A stretch of 64,000 nt of DNA from Xenococcaceae cyanobacterium MO_167.B27 (GTDB lineage: Bacteria > Cyanobacteriota > Cyanobacteriia > Cyanobacteriales > Xenococcaceae), in assembly GCA_030065935.1 (NCBI GenBank), contig JASJCP010000008.1, positions 62,001 to 126,000 of the forward strand. The letters run 5' to 3'. Below, piece by piece: positions 54,711 to 64,000 of the stretch. A model generated the notes under the pieces. That model was given only the letters and a program-made list of their open reading frames with translations. It did not search any database and had not been told where the DNA came from. The position numbers and the translations under genes are program-made. The first letter of the stretch is position 1. Every line of letters begins with the position of its first letter.

Positions 54711-54732
54711 GCCAAGAAATTCATTTCTTGGT
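54711..54732. repeat. Dispersed hairpin repeat, copy 2
   Basis: GCCAAGAAAT, two bases, then ATTTCTTGGT: one mismatch from the copy at 1387-1408. Confidence 0.6.
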
Positions 54733-54754
54733 GATTTATCGCGCTCTATATTTT

Positions 54755-55876
54755 TTAATTTGTACTAGCAAGACTAATAGTTTTTAAAATAGTTTCAAAT
54801 TCCTGACGAATTGTTAATAATTCTTGCATCCAAGTATTAGATGACGCAATCGCTTCTTCATTTTGTTTTCTAGCATCAGCAATTTTCTGGTTAATTGCTC
54901 CATAAAATTGGTTGTTAAACTCACCCACTTGTATTCCTAGCTGACTTTCTAAATCTTTTCCTATAGCTTGAAATTGGCTGGTAATATCGCGACGAACATC
55001 AGCCATTTGTTGTTCTCTTTCTCTTTGTTTAATGGTATTTGCAACCTCTACTGCAAACCCAGCAACAGCAAGAGCGGGACCTACACATTTTGCTACATTA
55101 GCAATATTTTTAGCTAGATTAACTGCACCCCAAGGTTGAAACTTAAAACCCAAAAATTTACCAACACCATATACTGCATGATGTAAATTTCCTCCTGCTA
55201 CATTAGTAGCACTATAAAAAAATCCTTGTTGAGTGACATTTCCTGCTCCTTTAGTAGCTAATTGTTGAATACTTCCTCCAACTATTTTGTCAATTTTCTT
55301 TAGATTGCTAATTTGAACTTTCAGATTTTCCAGATCGAGATGATTATTAATATTTTCTACTGATATATTCTGCTTACGCTCCAAACTCGCAACAAAATGT
55401 TTTACTAAGTCTCCTTCAAGAACTTCTGCAAAATCTTGCTGTATATTTTTTCCTACTGTATCTACAACAGTTTGTATTTCTTCTCCTGCTTGTTCATAAG
55501 ATTTTTGTATATTAAATTCTGCTTGTTTATTAAGTTGTTCAAAGTCTTCATTACTACCAACTTTTCTAGCAATAATACTTCCTTTCCAATCATAGCTAGT
55601 AGTTTTATCAGTAGCGATGTCGGCATCAATTTTTATATCTCTATTACCTGTCAGTGCTGATATGATAGTAGATTTACCCGCGCTATATTGTCCAATGAAA
55701 GCAATAGTCAGAACACCATCTTTTTTATATGTTTCTAAATTTTGATGGAATTGTTGCTTAATAGCTAATAATTTTTCATCCTGATTTTGAGATATAAGAT
55801 TATCTAGCTTGTTACAGGTAACTTTAAATTGTTCACCAATAGCAGCAGCATTGAATTGAGATTGATTTTGATTCAT
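54755..55876 (-). CDS. Dynamin-like GTPase, apparently lacking the G3-G4 part
   Basis: The 373-residue protein has the P-loop GQYSAGKST (62-70) and a G2-like TDKTTSYDW. Directly after it, instead of the DTPG (G3) and (N/T)KxD (G4) motifs, comes a helical segment (NEDFEQLNKQAEFNIQKSYE), and then a glycine- and alanine-rich hydrophobic stretch (near 245-295) and coiled-coil. The order is as if most of the GTPase domain had been deleted in frame. The full-length family comprises bacterial dynamin-like proteins that remodel membranes. The frame itself is intact. Confidence 0.7.
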   Translation of the reverse strand: MNQNQSQFNAAAIGEQFKVTCNKLDNLISQNQDEKLLAIKQQFHQNLETYKKDGVLTIAFIGQYSAGKSTIISALTGNRDIKIDADIATDKTTSYDWKGSIIARKVGSNEDFEQLNKQAEFNIQKSYEQAGEEIQTVVDTVGKNIQQDFAEVLEGDLVKHFVASLERKQNISVENINNHLDLENLKVQISNLKKIDKIVGGSIQQLATKGAGNVTQQGFFYSATNVAGGNLHHAVYGVGKFLGFKFQPWGAVNLAKNIANVAKCVGPALAVAGFAVEVANTIKQREREQQMADVRRDITSQFQAIGKDLESQLGIQVGEFNNQFYGAINQKIADARKQNEEAIASSNTWMQELLTIRQEFETILKTISLASTN

Positions 55877-55986
55877 AGTTGGGTTACTCCTTTATTAGAT
55901 ATCAAAACTTGATTGAGAGATTTTTTTATCTCGCGCAGAGACGCAAAGACGCAGAGAGTCAAAAATCTAATTTAATTCATCAGTAT

Positions 55987-56700
55987 TTAGTTAATGATTG
56001 TGATTGAGATATCTTCTTGCAAAATTTGTTTTATTTCGTCGCAAGATTTTTTCAGTTCAATATTAGTTTGAGTTTTTATATCAATGCTGCGACCAAAATT
56101 CCTTTTAACTTTAGCAATTGTTCTTTTGGCATTTTTAATAGTTAAAGTATCGTTTTGTTCTGTAGCCCAATCAACAATTCGCTTGGCATATCCATAATTG
56201 AGATAATTAACTGTTGCATCCAAACTTCTTTGAGCTTGTTCCAATTTACTTGATATTGCTTCTAATCCTTGAATTAGCTCATCAAAATATTGGTTGAAAT
56301 TATCAAATACATTAGAACAGTACTTACTAAGGTTGGTTTGAGTTTGCTTAAGAATAGATTGTTTTTGTTCTTTCATTTGGCTCTCTAGAGAACTAGATAT
56401 TTTAGCTACAGCTTCAAGGCGTTTTTCTTCTCTAGATTTCCAGAAATTACCGATAAAATTAATTAATACACCAACAATTGTTACCACGATTCCAACAGGA
56501 GGAACAACAAAAGTCAAAAATACTCCTGCTACACCTAAAACACTTCCACCAATTCTAATAAGTCCTTGAGTATCAAATGAATCTTGAGTTTTCAAGCTAA
56601 AATTACTTGAATTGAGTTCAGCAATTAATTGTAATTCTTTACCTATCTCTTCAAGAGATTCATCGATCTTGATTATCTCATCCTTGCTAAGTAATGCCAC
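55987..56700 (-). CDS. Membrane-associated coiled-coil protein next to the GTPase
   Basis: The 237-residue protein has a hydrophobic hairpin (about 48-92, with LGVAGVFLTFVVPPVGIVVT) between charged helical segments. From about 100 it is coiled-coil, with SSSLESQMKEQKQSILKQTQ and FDELIQGLEAISSKLEQAQR. This resembles the tail of bacterial dynamin-like proteins. Both genes are on the minus strand, separated by 110 bp, so they probably act together. It has no nucleotide-binding motif. Confidence 0.65.
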   Translation of the reverse strand: MALLSKDEIIKIDESLEEIGKELQLIAELNSSNFSLKTQDSFDTQGLIRIGGSVLGVAGVFLTFVVPPVGIVVTIVGVLINFIGNFWKSREEKRLEAVAKISSSLESQMKEQKQSILKQTQTNLSKYCSNVFDNFNQYFDELIQGLEAISSKLEQAQRSLDATVNYLNYGYAKRIVDWATEQNDTLTIKNAKRTIAKVKRNFGRSIDIKTQTNIELKKSCDEIKQILQEDISITIIN

Positions 56701-56748
56701 TGCAATGCTTAATTCACCCTGCTTGCACTTTGAATTTTTTGCTCTGGC

Positions 56749-57109
56749 GATCGCTTTATCGATTATTTAATCACTAATAAACTAGATGATAAAGTAACAG
56801 GAGAATGGATAGTCAAAACATTTTCAAATAGAAATTATAGCTCAAAATTTTATAGAGAAGCGTTCATGTTGGTTAGGCTTAAAAGAATATCAAATGAGGA
56901 AAAAAGACAGTCTAATTCCTCACTTTATTTTAGTATTTACTGCTTATACTTTTATTATTTATCAACAATTAATGGGCGGACTGAGAAAACCTTATGCCAA
57001 TAAACCTTTAACAACTTTTTCTGAGACGAAGACAGGTTTTTTTAACTGGTATTTTTTACCGTTTCTTTGGCTGGTTATAAAAAAATATGGAAGTCTTTGC
57101 TGTCCATAA
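56749..57109 (+). pseudogene. Remnant of a DDE-type transposase
   Basis: One frame reads DRFIDYLITNKLDDKVTGEW and KTFSNRNYSSKFYREA. Near 56865 the sense moves to another frame and continues CWLGLKEYQMRKKDSLIPHF and ILVFTAYTFIIYQQLMGGLR to a stop at 57107-57109. The second half resembles the C-terminus of DDE transposases (IS701-like by memory). Both frames lack a start, so only an old C-terminal part remains. Confidence 0.6.
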
Positions 57110-57348
57110 AGCCTCACGTGGATTTGTTTTCCGCTAAAAACAGGTTAAAAGGCTTTTGTACTTAGAGTTTAGTCTTTCTTGATCGCTCCCAGTAATTACT
57201 GTTTATAATAAAAAAAATGTTAGAAAAAATTTTAGTCTTACAATCTTATCTATAATAATTGTTTTTTAGATGTTATTGACTATTTTGCTACAACTTTATA
57301 CTTTTTTTCTAAAATTATCCAGTGGTGTTCGGAAAATAATACACTTTT

Positions 57349-58665
57349 ATGACTTTTGATTCTCTTCTCAATTTGCTTGAGCAACAATTCATTGAACTCG
57401 ATGAATCCACTTTAAATGTGGTGGAAGGCTTGCTGTTAAAAGGAATTTTGGAAGATTTAAGTTATAGTGAAATTGGTCAAAAAGAAGGTTATAGCCCAGC
57501 TTACCTAACCAATGTAGCTGCACCCAAACTATACAAAAAGCTTTCTAAATTATTTGGTAAAAACGTTACTAAAAAAAACTGTCGCCTACTAATAGAGTCT
57601 AATAATAAATACAAATCCAGTATCTTACCTACTTATCCTAGTGGTGCAGTACCTCTAAACTCTCCTTTTTATATTGAACGTCCACCAATAGAAGAGCAAG
57701 TTTATGAAGAGATTAAAAAACCAGGAGCTTTAATTCTTATTAAAGCTCCTAAAGAAATGGGTAAAACTTCATTGCTGCTGAGAATTTTGAATCATGCTGT
57801 TCATCAAAACTATCGGATAGTTACTATTAATTTTGAGCAAATTGACTGCGCTATTCTCAGCGATCTAGACCGCTTTTTACGTTTTCTCTGCGCTAGTGTT
57901 ACCCAGCAACTTAATCTTGAAGCAAAGCTTGAGCAATATTGGGATGATGATATTGGCAGTAAAGTCAGTTGCAGTCTATATTTCCGATGTTATCTTCTCG
58001 AACAGATAAACTCTCCTCTAGTATTAGCATTTGATGAATTAAATCTAATTTTTGAATATCCTCAAGTAGCGAAAGATGTTTTACCGCTATTTCGTTCTTG
58101 GTACGAAGATGCCAAAATAACACCTATTTGGCAAAAGCTACGTTTGATTGTTGTACATTCCACAGAAGTTTATATTCCCCTGCAAATTTATCAATCTCCT
58201 TTTAATGTTGGGTTCCCCATTCAATTAAAAAGCTTCGAGCTTAACCAAGTAACAAAGTTAGCCGAAAAATATCAATTAGATTGGCAATCGGGGGAAGAAG
58301 CGGAACAGTTAATAAATTTAGTTGGTGGTCATCCTGGGCTAATTCAAATTGCTTTATATCATCTTAGTCGTAAAGAAATTACCCTAGAAAAACTATTACA
58401 AACAGCTTCAACTCCCCAAGGTATTTATCATCGTCATTTACGTCGTCAGTGGTTGACTTTACAACAAGAACCTGAATTGGCTGAGTTTTTTAATCTTCTC
58501 CTTCAGAGTAATCAACCTTTACAGTTAAAACCAATTGTTGCTTATAAGTTAAGTAGTATGGGATTAATTAAACAGATAGGTAATGAGGCGGTAGTTAGTT
58601 GTAAGCTTTATCAGGATTACTTTACTAAGAATTTTATGGAGATGGATTCAAAACATCAACTGTGA
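57349..58665 (+). CDS. vMAP-like / AAA-domain protein
   Basis: The 438-residue protein has an N-terminal helix-turn-helix-like region (about 1-80: LLLKGILEDLSYSEIGQKEG), typical of the vMAP domain of vWA-MoxR-associated proteins. It is followed by an AAA-like ATPase domain (about 100-400) with P-loop KAPKEMGKT (132-140) and Walker B LVLAFDELNLIF. Such ATPases occur in cyanobacterial signalling or conflict systems. It stands on the plus strand, opposite the larger AAA-WD40 gene at 59522. An ATG follows AT-rich DNA at 57349. Confidence 0.75.
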   Translation: MTFDSLLNLLEQQFIELDESTLNVVEGLLLKGILEDLSYSEIGQKEGYSPAYLTNVAAPKLYKKLSKLFGKNVTKKNCRLLIESNNKYKSSILPTYPSGAVPLNSPFYIERPPIEEQVYEEIKKPGALILIKAPKEMGKTSLLLRILNHAVHQNYRIVTINFEQIDCAILSDLDRFLRFLCASVTQQLNLEAKLEQYWDDDIGSKVSCSLYFRCYLLEQINSPLVLAFDELNLIFEYPQVAKDVLPLFRSWYEDAKITPIWQKLRLIVVHSTEVYIPLQIYQSPFNVGFPIQLKSFELNQVTKLAEKYQLDWQSGEEAEQLINLVGGHPGLIQIALYHLSRKEITLEKLLQTASTPQGIYHRHLRRQWLTLQQEPELAEFFNLLLQSNQPLQLKPIVAYKLSSMGLIKQIGNEAVVSCKLYQDYFTKNFMEMDSKHQL

Positions 58666-58782
58666 CAATGCTTTAATGAGATTTGTGAATAGGCAATGCT
58701 TGCTTGAAGATGGAAGTATGAAACAAGTGTTATCTTGAGAAATATTAGCTTAATGGGGAATATCACAAATTACTCCAACAGA

Positions 58783-59517
58783 ATGCTTACAATGAGAATT
58801 TTAATCGCAACTTTACTTAGTTTAGGTTTAATTAGTGGTTGTAACCCTGTAACTAATACCAATACCTCTACCGAAACCCCTGAAACAACTGTTAATTGTC
58901 CCCTACCACCAAACGACTTACCTCTAATTAAAATTGATAGTCAAGAATACGGCTTTTATCATGCTTTTGACTTTCAAATCCAAGAGATTATTCCGGATAC
59001 AGATACGATCTCTTTTAAAAGTTTTAAACATAAATTTACTTTATGTCATGCTAATAACAATTGGATTATTGAAGAAATAGCTAAATCAGATTCTAAAGAT
59101 AATTCTGAATTGGGACAATACCAAAGTATTGAACTTGAAGGCAAACAATATCAATATAAAGTAAAACTCGATCGCAATTCTCCCAGAGAAGCAGAACAAG
59201 CTATTTTTGAATTGATTACCCCTGAATCTCCTCAACCACAACAGCAGATACTATACAATCTAGAACAAGCCAAACAAGCAGGAGTAATAGAATTAGGAGA
59301 TCCTGAAATTTCTCAAGTAGTAGTTTATGGCGATCGCTTATTTTGGTCAATTTTTGCCTATCGTGGAGAAGGATTCGGCGGAATTGCTACTATTAAATAT
59401 TATTCTGCTTGGGTAGAAGATAATTTATTGCAACCATATCTTACTATTGTTCCGAAACCAGGATCTTCTCAATCTCAGCCTAATCCTTTATTAGAAATTA
59501 AATCTACTTTAGAGTAA
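58783..59517 (+). CDS. Lipoprotein of unknown function
   Basis: The 244-residue protein has a lipoprotein signal: MLTMRILIATLLSLGLISGC, with the lipid-modified cysteine at residue 20. The remainder is soluble beta-rich sequence with LPPNDLPLIKIDSQEYGF. I do not recognise a family. The ATG at 58783 fits the signal peptide; upstream in-frame starts exist at 58735. It is convergent with the AAA-WD40 gene, with only 4 bp between them. Confidence 0.7.
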   Translation: MLTMRILIATLLSLGLISGCNPVTNTNTSTETPETTVNCPLPPNDLPLIKIDSQEYGFYHAFDFQIQEIIPDTDTISFKSFKHKFTLCHANNNWIIEEIAKSDSKDNSELGQYQSIELEGKQYQYKVKLDRNSPREAEQAIFELITPESPQPQQQILYNLEQAKQAGVIELGDPEISQVVVYGDRLFWSIFAYRGEGFGGIATIKYYSAWVEDNLLQPYLTIVPKPGSSQSQPNPLLEIKSTLE

Positions 59518-59521
59518 CTTG

Positions 59522-62500
59522 TTATTTATAATCGCAAATTTTGCGATCGCTTTTACTAACTTCTATATTAGTTTGTAGATAATCCCGTATTTGACTACAG
59601 CCAGCAGCTAATAAATCTAGTTCAAACATCTGTAACAGATCCCAAATAATGGCAGTTTTATCTTCACTAACAGAAGCAAGGGTTTTACCATCTGGACTAA
59701 AAGCAATGCTCCATACTGCTTCATCATGTCCGTAGAAAGTTTTGAGCAATTTACCACTGGGATGCCAAATTTTAATAGTACTGTCCCCACTAGCAGAAGC
59801 AATTAATTGACCATCTGGACTAAAAACAATTTTTCTGATTTCTTCCGTATGACTTTTGAGGGATTGATTGAATGTGATGGTAACTGGATTTGAAGAGTAA
59901 TCTATCTGCCACAGTTTAATTATCCCCTCAAGATCTGCTGTTGCCATAAGTTTGCCATCAGGACTAATAGCCAATACTCCTTCTGACCTAACATTATAGT
60001 TATCTCGATCCAGGGTTTTAATCATATCTCCGCGAGTATTCCAAAGCTTGACAGTTTGGTCGTAACTGGCTGTCGCTATGATCTGACCATCGGGAGTAAA
60101 TGCAATATCTCGCACCACATCTTGATGACCATCCAAACTAGCAATTAAATTACCTTGCCAATCCCAGAGTTTTGCCGTCTTATCTTCACTAGCAGTAGCA
60201 ATTATTTTACCGTTAGGACTAATAGCAATTCGCCATACACCAACTTTATGACCTTGAATAGTTTTGGATAAAAGTATTTGAGGTCGATCTAAATCTTCCA
60301 TCTTTAGCAAGTCAATCGCACCATTCCAATGTCCAGATACCAGTTTGTGTCCATCGTGATTAATAATAATTCCTAAAACTGAGTCTTGTTGGTTTTGGAA
60401 AGTATCTAGCAAAGAACCATCTTTAGACCATAATTTAACTTTGCGGTCATCGCTTGCGGTGAGAATCATTTCTCCTTGAGGATGAAAAGCTACATCTATA
60501 ATCGGTGCGCTGTGACTTCTCAATACTTTTAATAAAGGATTATCTAATTTAGCTAATTTAACGATATCTTGTTCAGAAGCAGTGGCAATACTATTACCAT
60601 CAGGGCTAATATCAATATCCCAAATTCTCTTTCTTTCAATATTAATTGTCTTTAATAAAGCACCCTCAAGACTCCAGACTTTCACCGTACCATCCCAACT
60701 AGCGGTGATGACTTTTTGGTTATCAGGATGAAAAACAACTGCAACTATAGAAGAACTATGTCCTTCTAAACTATGTAATAATTGACCGCTATCGGCTTGC
60801 CAGAGCTTGACAGTTTGATCGTGACTAACAGAGGCTATGGTCTGACCGTTAGCACTAAAAGCTACATTTCTAATTTCATTGGTGTGACTGTTGAGAGTTT
60901 TGTCGAGTTGAAAACGACCGAAATTGTTAATTTTCCAGAGTTTAACGGTTTTATCCTCACTAGCAGTGGCAATCATCTGACCATCGGGACTAAAAACAGC
61001 TTTCCAAACTGAATTATTGTGACCTTTAAGAGTATCAATTAGGGTACCGTCTCGCTGCCACAGTTTGACTGTTTTATCTCTGCTAGCAGTGGCAATTAGT
61101 TGACCATCAGGACTAAAAGCAACTCCTAAAACTTCATCTTGGTGACCTTCGAGAGTATTCAACAGTTGACCATCTAGATGCCAAAGTTTAACTGTATAAT
61201 CCCGACTAGCAGTGGCAATTAGCTGACTATCAGGGCTAAAAGCAACATCCCAAACCGCAGCTTGATGTCCTGACAAAGTATGAAGTAAAGAACCATCCAT
61301 TTTCCAAAGTTTTACAGTTCGATCAGAACTAGCAGAAGCAATTAGTTGACCATCAGGGCTGATATCTACCCCAAAAACTACTTCGCTATGTCCTGACAAG
61401 CGATTATATTCATCAACTCCATATACTGCTTGCCGTAAAATTGATTCAATCTGTTTATCGGTATCTTCATCTTGATAGTTAAGCTGTTGCCATTTTTGCT
61501 TGACCTTGATCGCTGTCATCAGAGCTTTTAATTTCCGATCGGAAGCAAAGAGAGCTTCAGAATAATTACTTAGAGCTTTAATTTCGTTCAGCATCGCCTG
61601 ACGATATTGTCTATAGGCGATCGCACCAAAACCTAAAATACTCGACAAAGTAATTACCAATGCGATTAAAACATAGCGTTGCAGTCGAGCGGTTTTTTGC
61701 TGTTCTATAAGTCGGGCTTTGATTTCTTGAGCCCGTTCTGCTTCCAAAGCCTGTTGTGCTTCTTTTCTATCTAATTCTTCGCTGCTGGTCAAAAAACGGT
61801 AATCCAGGTTGCTTAAACTTTTATCCCAAGACCATTTTTGGGCATCCTGTAAAGCTTTTCCTCGTAATAGTCTGGAGGTATCTTGGTATTGAGATTGCTG
61901 CCAAGCCTTCAAAGCCTCTGAATAGGGGCGTAATTGAGATAGTTGTGTTTCTACCCAAGACAGATTAAAAACTTCTTGATAGATACGGTTGCGGACTTGA
62001 AGCTTCTCTTTTTGCTTAATAATCAATCCCGAAAGCATTAGTTCTTGTTGCTCAATGCTATTATCCGCAGGAATAAATCCTCGTTGCAGAATTTGCTGGT
62101 ACATTGCCAATAAAGAACCTCTTTTTTGTTCGTTACTCAAAATGCGATCGCATTTTGTTTTGAGATGTTCTGGTTCATCTTGAGTTTGCCAATTGTTAAT
62201 AATCTGAGTTTGGATTAGCTGTTCCAGCCAATCTTCTTGATTATTCAACTGGTTCTGTGAAGAGTAATCCCGAACTAGTTGACATAACTTCTGGGTGAGA
62301 AAAGGCTGACCGTTAGTCCAAGTTAGAATTTGTTTGAGAATTAATTGCGGATTGCCAATGCTTTCTGGGAACCCTGCCAATAAAGGCTTGGCTTCTTGCC
62401 AATTAAATCCATTGAGTTGAATAGCGCAACCAATATTAAAAGGTGTGCATCGATAATCGTTAATCAAATCTGAGGGTGTAGCCACACCAAACAAGGCAAA

Positions 62501-63046
62501 ACTCAAACGTCGATACTGAGGATTGAGGCTACGCTGATTATAACAGAAGCGAATCAGAGCAAAAAAATCATTGAGCGAAAAATCTAAACTTAAAACACTA
62601 TCTACTTCATCAAAACAAATAACTATTGGCGGTTCTAGAGAATTGTCTTGGTCTCTAGTCTCAACTAATAATACTTCTTCAATAAACTGACTCAATCTTT
62701 GAATTAAAGATAAATCTTGGCGTTCCTTCCACCATTGCTTGAGATTGATTTTGTCAAATAGATTAAAACCTTGCCATAATTCCACTACCAACCCTTTGTA
62801 CCATTGCTCGATAGTAACTTTTGCTCCACTAATGCGGGTCAAATCGATCGCTGTACAACAATATCCATCTTGTCGCAAATGGTTTATCATCCTTACCATT
62901 AGGCTGGATTTGCCCATTTGACGGGCATTGAGGACATAACAAAACTCCCCTCGTTTCAATGCTTCGTAGAGTTGGCGATCTGCAGCACGCACTACATAAG
63001 AAACTGCATCCATCGGCAAACTGCCACCAACTTTATAGTCATTCAC
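59522..63046 (-). CDS. AAA-domain protein with a membrane segment and 14 WD40 repeats
   Basis: The 1174-residue protein starts with an AAA_35-like ATPase domain (about 1-380) with P-loop NARQMGKSS (40-48) and Walker [12 protein letters not shown]. Then comes a helical region with a membrane segment (about 455-480: [20 protein letters not shown]), and 14 WD40 repeats from about 555 to 1140, each of about 41 residues, for example [20 protein letters not shown]. Fourteen repeats would make two seven-bladed propellers. Such proteins are common in filamentous and unicellular cyanobacteria as putative signalling scaffolds. Repeats 7, 9 and 12 are more divergent. Confidence 0.9.
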   Translation of the reverse strand: MNDYKVGGSLPMDAVSYVVRAADRQLYEALKRGEFCYVLNARQMGKSSLMVRMINHLRQDGYCCTAIDLTRISGAKVTIEQWYKGLVVELWQGFNLFDKINLKQWWKERQDLSLIQRLSQFIEEVLLVETRDQDNSLEPPIVICFDEVDSVLSLDFSLNDFFALIRFCYNQRSLNPQYRRLSFALFGVATPSDLINDYRCTPFNIGCAIQLNGFNWQEAKPLLAGFPESIGNPQLILKQILTWTNGQPFLTQKLCQLVRDYSSQNQLNNQEDWLEQLIQTQIINNWQTQDEPEHLKTKCDRILSNEQKRGSLLAMYQQILQRGFIPADNSIEQQELMLSGLIIKQKEKLQVRNRIYQEVFNLSWVETQLSQLRPYSEALKAWQQSQYQDTSRLLRGKALQDAQKWSWDKSLSNLDYRFLTSSEELDRKEAQQALEAERAQEIKARLIEQQKTARLQRYVLIALVITLSSILGFGAIAYRQYRQAMLNEIKALSNYSEALFASDRKLKALMTAIKVKQKWQQLNYQDEDTDKQIESILRQAVYGVDEYNRLSGHSEVVFGVDISPDGQLIASASSDRTVKLWKMDGSLLHTLSGHQAAVWDVAFSPDSQLIATASRDYTVKLWHLDGQLLNTLEGHQDEVLGVAFSPDGQLIATASRDKTVKLWQRDGTLIDTLKGHNNSVWKAVFSPDGQMIATASEDKTVKLWKINNFGRFQLDKTLNSHTNEIRNVAFSANGQTIASVSHDQTVKLWQADSGQLLHSLEGHSSSIVAVVFHPDNQKVITASWDGTVKVWSLEGALLKTINIERKRIWDIDISPDGNSIATASEQDIVKLAKLDNPLLKVLRSHSAPIIDVAFHPQGEMILTASDDRKVKLWSKDGSLLDTFQNQQDSVLGIIINHDGHKLVSGHWNGAIDLLKMEDLDRPQILLSKTIQGHKVGVWRIAISPNGKIIATASEDKTAKLWDWQGNLIASLDGHQDVVRDIAFTPDGQIIATASYDQTVKLWNTRGDMIKTLDRDNYNVRSEGVLAISPDGKLMATADLEGIIKLWQIDYSSNPVTITFNQSLKSHTEEIRKIVFSPDGQLIASASGDSTIKIWHPSGKLLKTFYGHDEAVWSIAFSPDGKTLASVSEDKTAIIWDLLQMFELDLLAAGCSQIRDYLQTNIEVSKSDRKICDYK

Positions 63047-63214
63047 AATATCTGCTTCTGCGAATCAAAAATCTAGAATATACCTAATTCAGCTAAATTT
63101 TAGCTTAACTTAAAATCTCGTTATCAAAAGAAAGCTATTCTTGAAGATCGAGCCTTTCAGGATACTATTAATTAATGCGATCTTCCCTAGGGCGAGGCGC
63201 GAAGCGATCGCTCA

Positions 63215-63310
63215 TAGTTTTTGGTTTGCCAATTGTTAATAATCTGAGTTTGGAGGAGCTGTTCGATCCTATCTCCTCTCCTGAAACAAAACTCAAACGT
63301 CAATAGAAAT
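63215..63310 (-). pseudogene. Remnant of a second AAA-WD40-type gene
   Basis: About 40 bp around 63227-63262 copy the coding sequence near 62190-62230, and AAAACTCAAACGTC near 63288 repeats 62495-62508. The order is the same but the DNA between the pieces is lost. This looks like the decayed remnant of a duplicate AAA gene upstream of the intact one. Confidence 0.55.
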
Positions 63311-63354
63311 GAAATTTAAGCAGGCTCTCAGAAAATTAATTATTAGTTATGTAA

Positions 63355-64000
63355 ACTACCGTATGTAATATTATCCGTGTATTAGGTTTTTCCTTTAATC
63401 CTAATCACACACAGCCAGAGTATACTGGTACTATAATAGGCTCAAATCCCGATCCAGTTGACCCAGTTGACCCAGTTGACCCAGTTGACCCAGTTGATCC
63501 AGTTGACCCAGTTGACCCAGTTGATCCAGTTGACCCAGTTGATCCAGTTGACCCAGTTGACCCAGTTGACCCAGTTGACCCAATGCTCGGCAGCAATTCT
63601 GAAGTAGATTTTGCGATTATCAATGATTGGGGCAGTGGTTCCCAAGGTCAAGTAGAAATTACCAATCAAGGCAATAGTAATCTCAACAGTTGGACTCTGG
63701 AATTTGATTTTGCTGGTGATATTACCCAAATCTGGAATGCAGAAATAGTCAGCCGTAATGGGAACACTTATGTCATTGGCAACGCACCCTACAATGGGAC
63801 AATCGATCCTAATCAAACTATCACCTTCGGCTTTCAGGGACAAGGTTCTGCACCTAACGAACCTAGAGTGTTTGAGTTGAACGGAGAGATAGTAGGTCGA
63901 ACCACACCAGAACCCACTCCTACACCAGAACCCATACCAGAGCCTACACCAGAACCCACACCAGAACCCACACCAGAGCCTACACCAGAACCCATACCAG
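63355..64000 (+). CDS. CBM2-domain protein with VDP repeats (partial)
   Basis: The frame opens after a stop at 63352 and leaves the window at 64000. It reads HTQPEYTGTIIGSNPDP, then 14 VDP repeats, then a carbohydrate-binding module of family 2 (about 63583-63850, with SEVDFAIINDWGSGSQGQVE and NAPYNGTIDPNQTITFGFQG), and then a linker of PEPT/PEPI repeats. The layout suggests an exported carbohydrate-binding or cell-surface protein. No start codon or signal peptide lies in this frame, so the 5' end may be truncated or frameshifted; an ATG at 63309 in another frame codes for MKFKQALRKLIIS. Confidence 0.75.
63451..63582 (+). repeat. 9-bp tandem repeat coding for (VDP)14
   Basis: Fourteen GTTGACCCA-type units (three have GAT) follow one GATCCA. 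The 9-bp period keeps the reading frame, so unit number can change without destroying the gene. The opposite-strand frames with GST and WVN repeats are shadows of it. Confidence 0.95.

Noticed and set aside
63405-63843. Minus-strand frames with (GST)n and (WVN)n
   Set aside because: They are mirror images of the 9-bp VDP repeat; the plus-strand CBM2 domain shows the true strand.
1-64000. tRNA, rRNA, tmRNA or RNase P genes
   Set aside because: I looked for the T-loop GGTTCGAATCC pattern and other known landmarks and found none; a covariance-model search would settle it.

Overview
The window looks like a piece of a cyanobacterial chromosome. It is AT-rich, carries many HIP1 octamers (GCGATCGC), and encodes families that are restricted to or typical of cyanobacteria: the FtrV chain of ferredoxin-thioredoxin reductase, a b6f-type Rieske protein, a KaiA C-terminal domain, DUF1816, DUF1830 and DUF2949 proteins, an RcaC-type response regulator and an SmtA-type metallothionein. 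Long intergenic runs of degenerate heptamers (TTAGTGG, TAATCAG and similar) are also typical of these genomes. I cannot name the genus.

Layout. 0-7.7 kb: the end of an EAL-domain gene, an RppA-like response regulator, sufC-sufD-sufS preceded by two perfect SufR-type operators, then ftrV, ruvC and a zinc alcohol dehydrogenase. 7.9-33 kb: a signalling and stress region. It holds a four-GAF protein with cyanobacteriochrome-like cysteine pairs, a phosphoribosyltransferase next to ftsH, two single-domain response regulators, a duplicated DUF1816 gene, an IS605-type transposon, a Crp-family regulator, an RcaC-like multidomain regulator, a 1328-residue CBS/PAS/GAF histidine kinase, a DUF1830/zinc-ribbon/KaiA-like cluster, two universal stress proteins and PEP synthase. 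33-35.4 kb: a probable restriction-modification pair between 34-bp direct repeats. 35.4-54.6 kb: mostly housekeeping genes (petC, gltX, a D-ribulose-kinase-like gene, cysE, an NDP-sugar pyrophosphorylase, scpA, pdxH, an aminotransferase, rpsN), with TSUP and TspO-like membrane proteins and a small metallothionein gene behind an SmtB-type operator. 54.7-64 kb: accessory genes, namely an internally deleted dynamin-like GTPase and its neighbour, a transposase remnant, a vMAP/AAA protein, a lipoprotein, a large AAA-WD40 protein with 14 WD repeats, and the start of a CBM2 protein with 14 VDP repeats that runs off the end.

How parts may work together. A direct-repeat motif (TTGAGGA-N4-GTGAGGA, 11-bp period) recurs upstream of five genes in the 7.9-33 kb region: the phosphoribosyltransferase, the Crp-family gene, the DUF2949 gene, the DUF1830 cluster and ppsA. 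A sixth copy lies beyond the restriction-modification genes. The spacing is typical of OmpR/PhoB-class regulators, and an RcaC-like OmpR-class regulator is encoded in the same region. The kinase, the adjacent CheY-like protein and the RcaC-like protein have the parts of an RcaE-RcaF-RcaC style phosphorelay. This proposed regulon is the most interesting candidate system in the window, but it rests on reading the sequence only.
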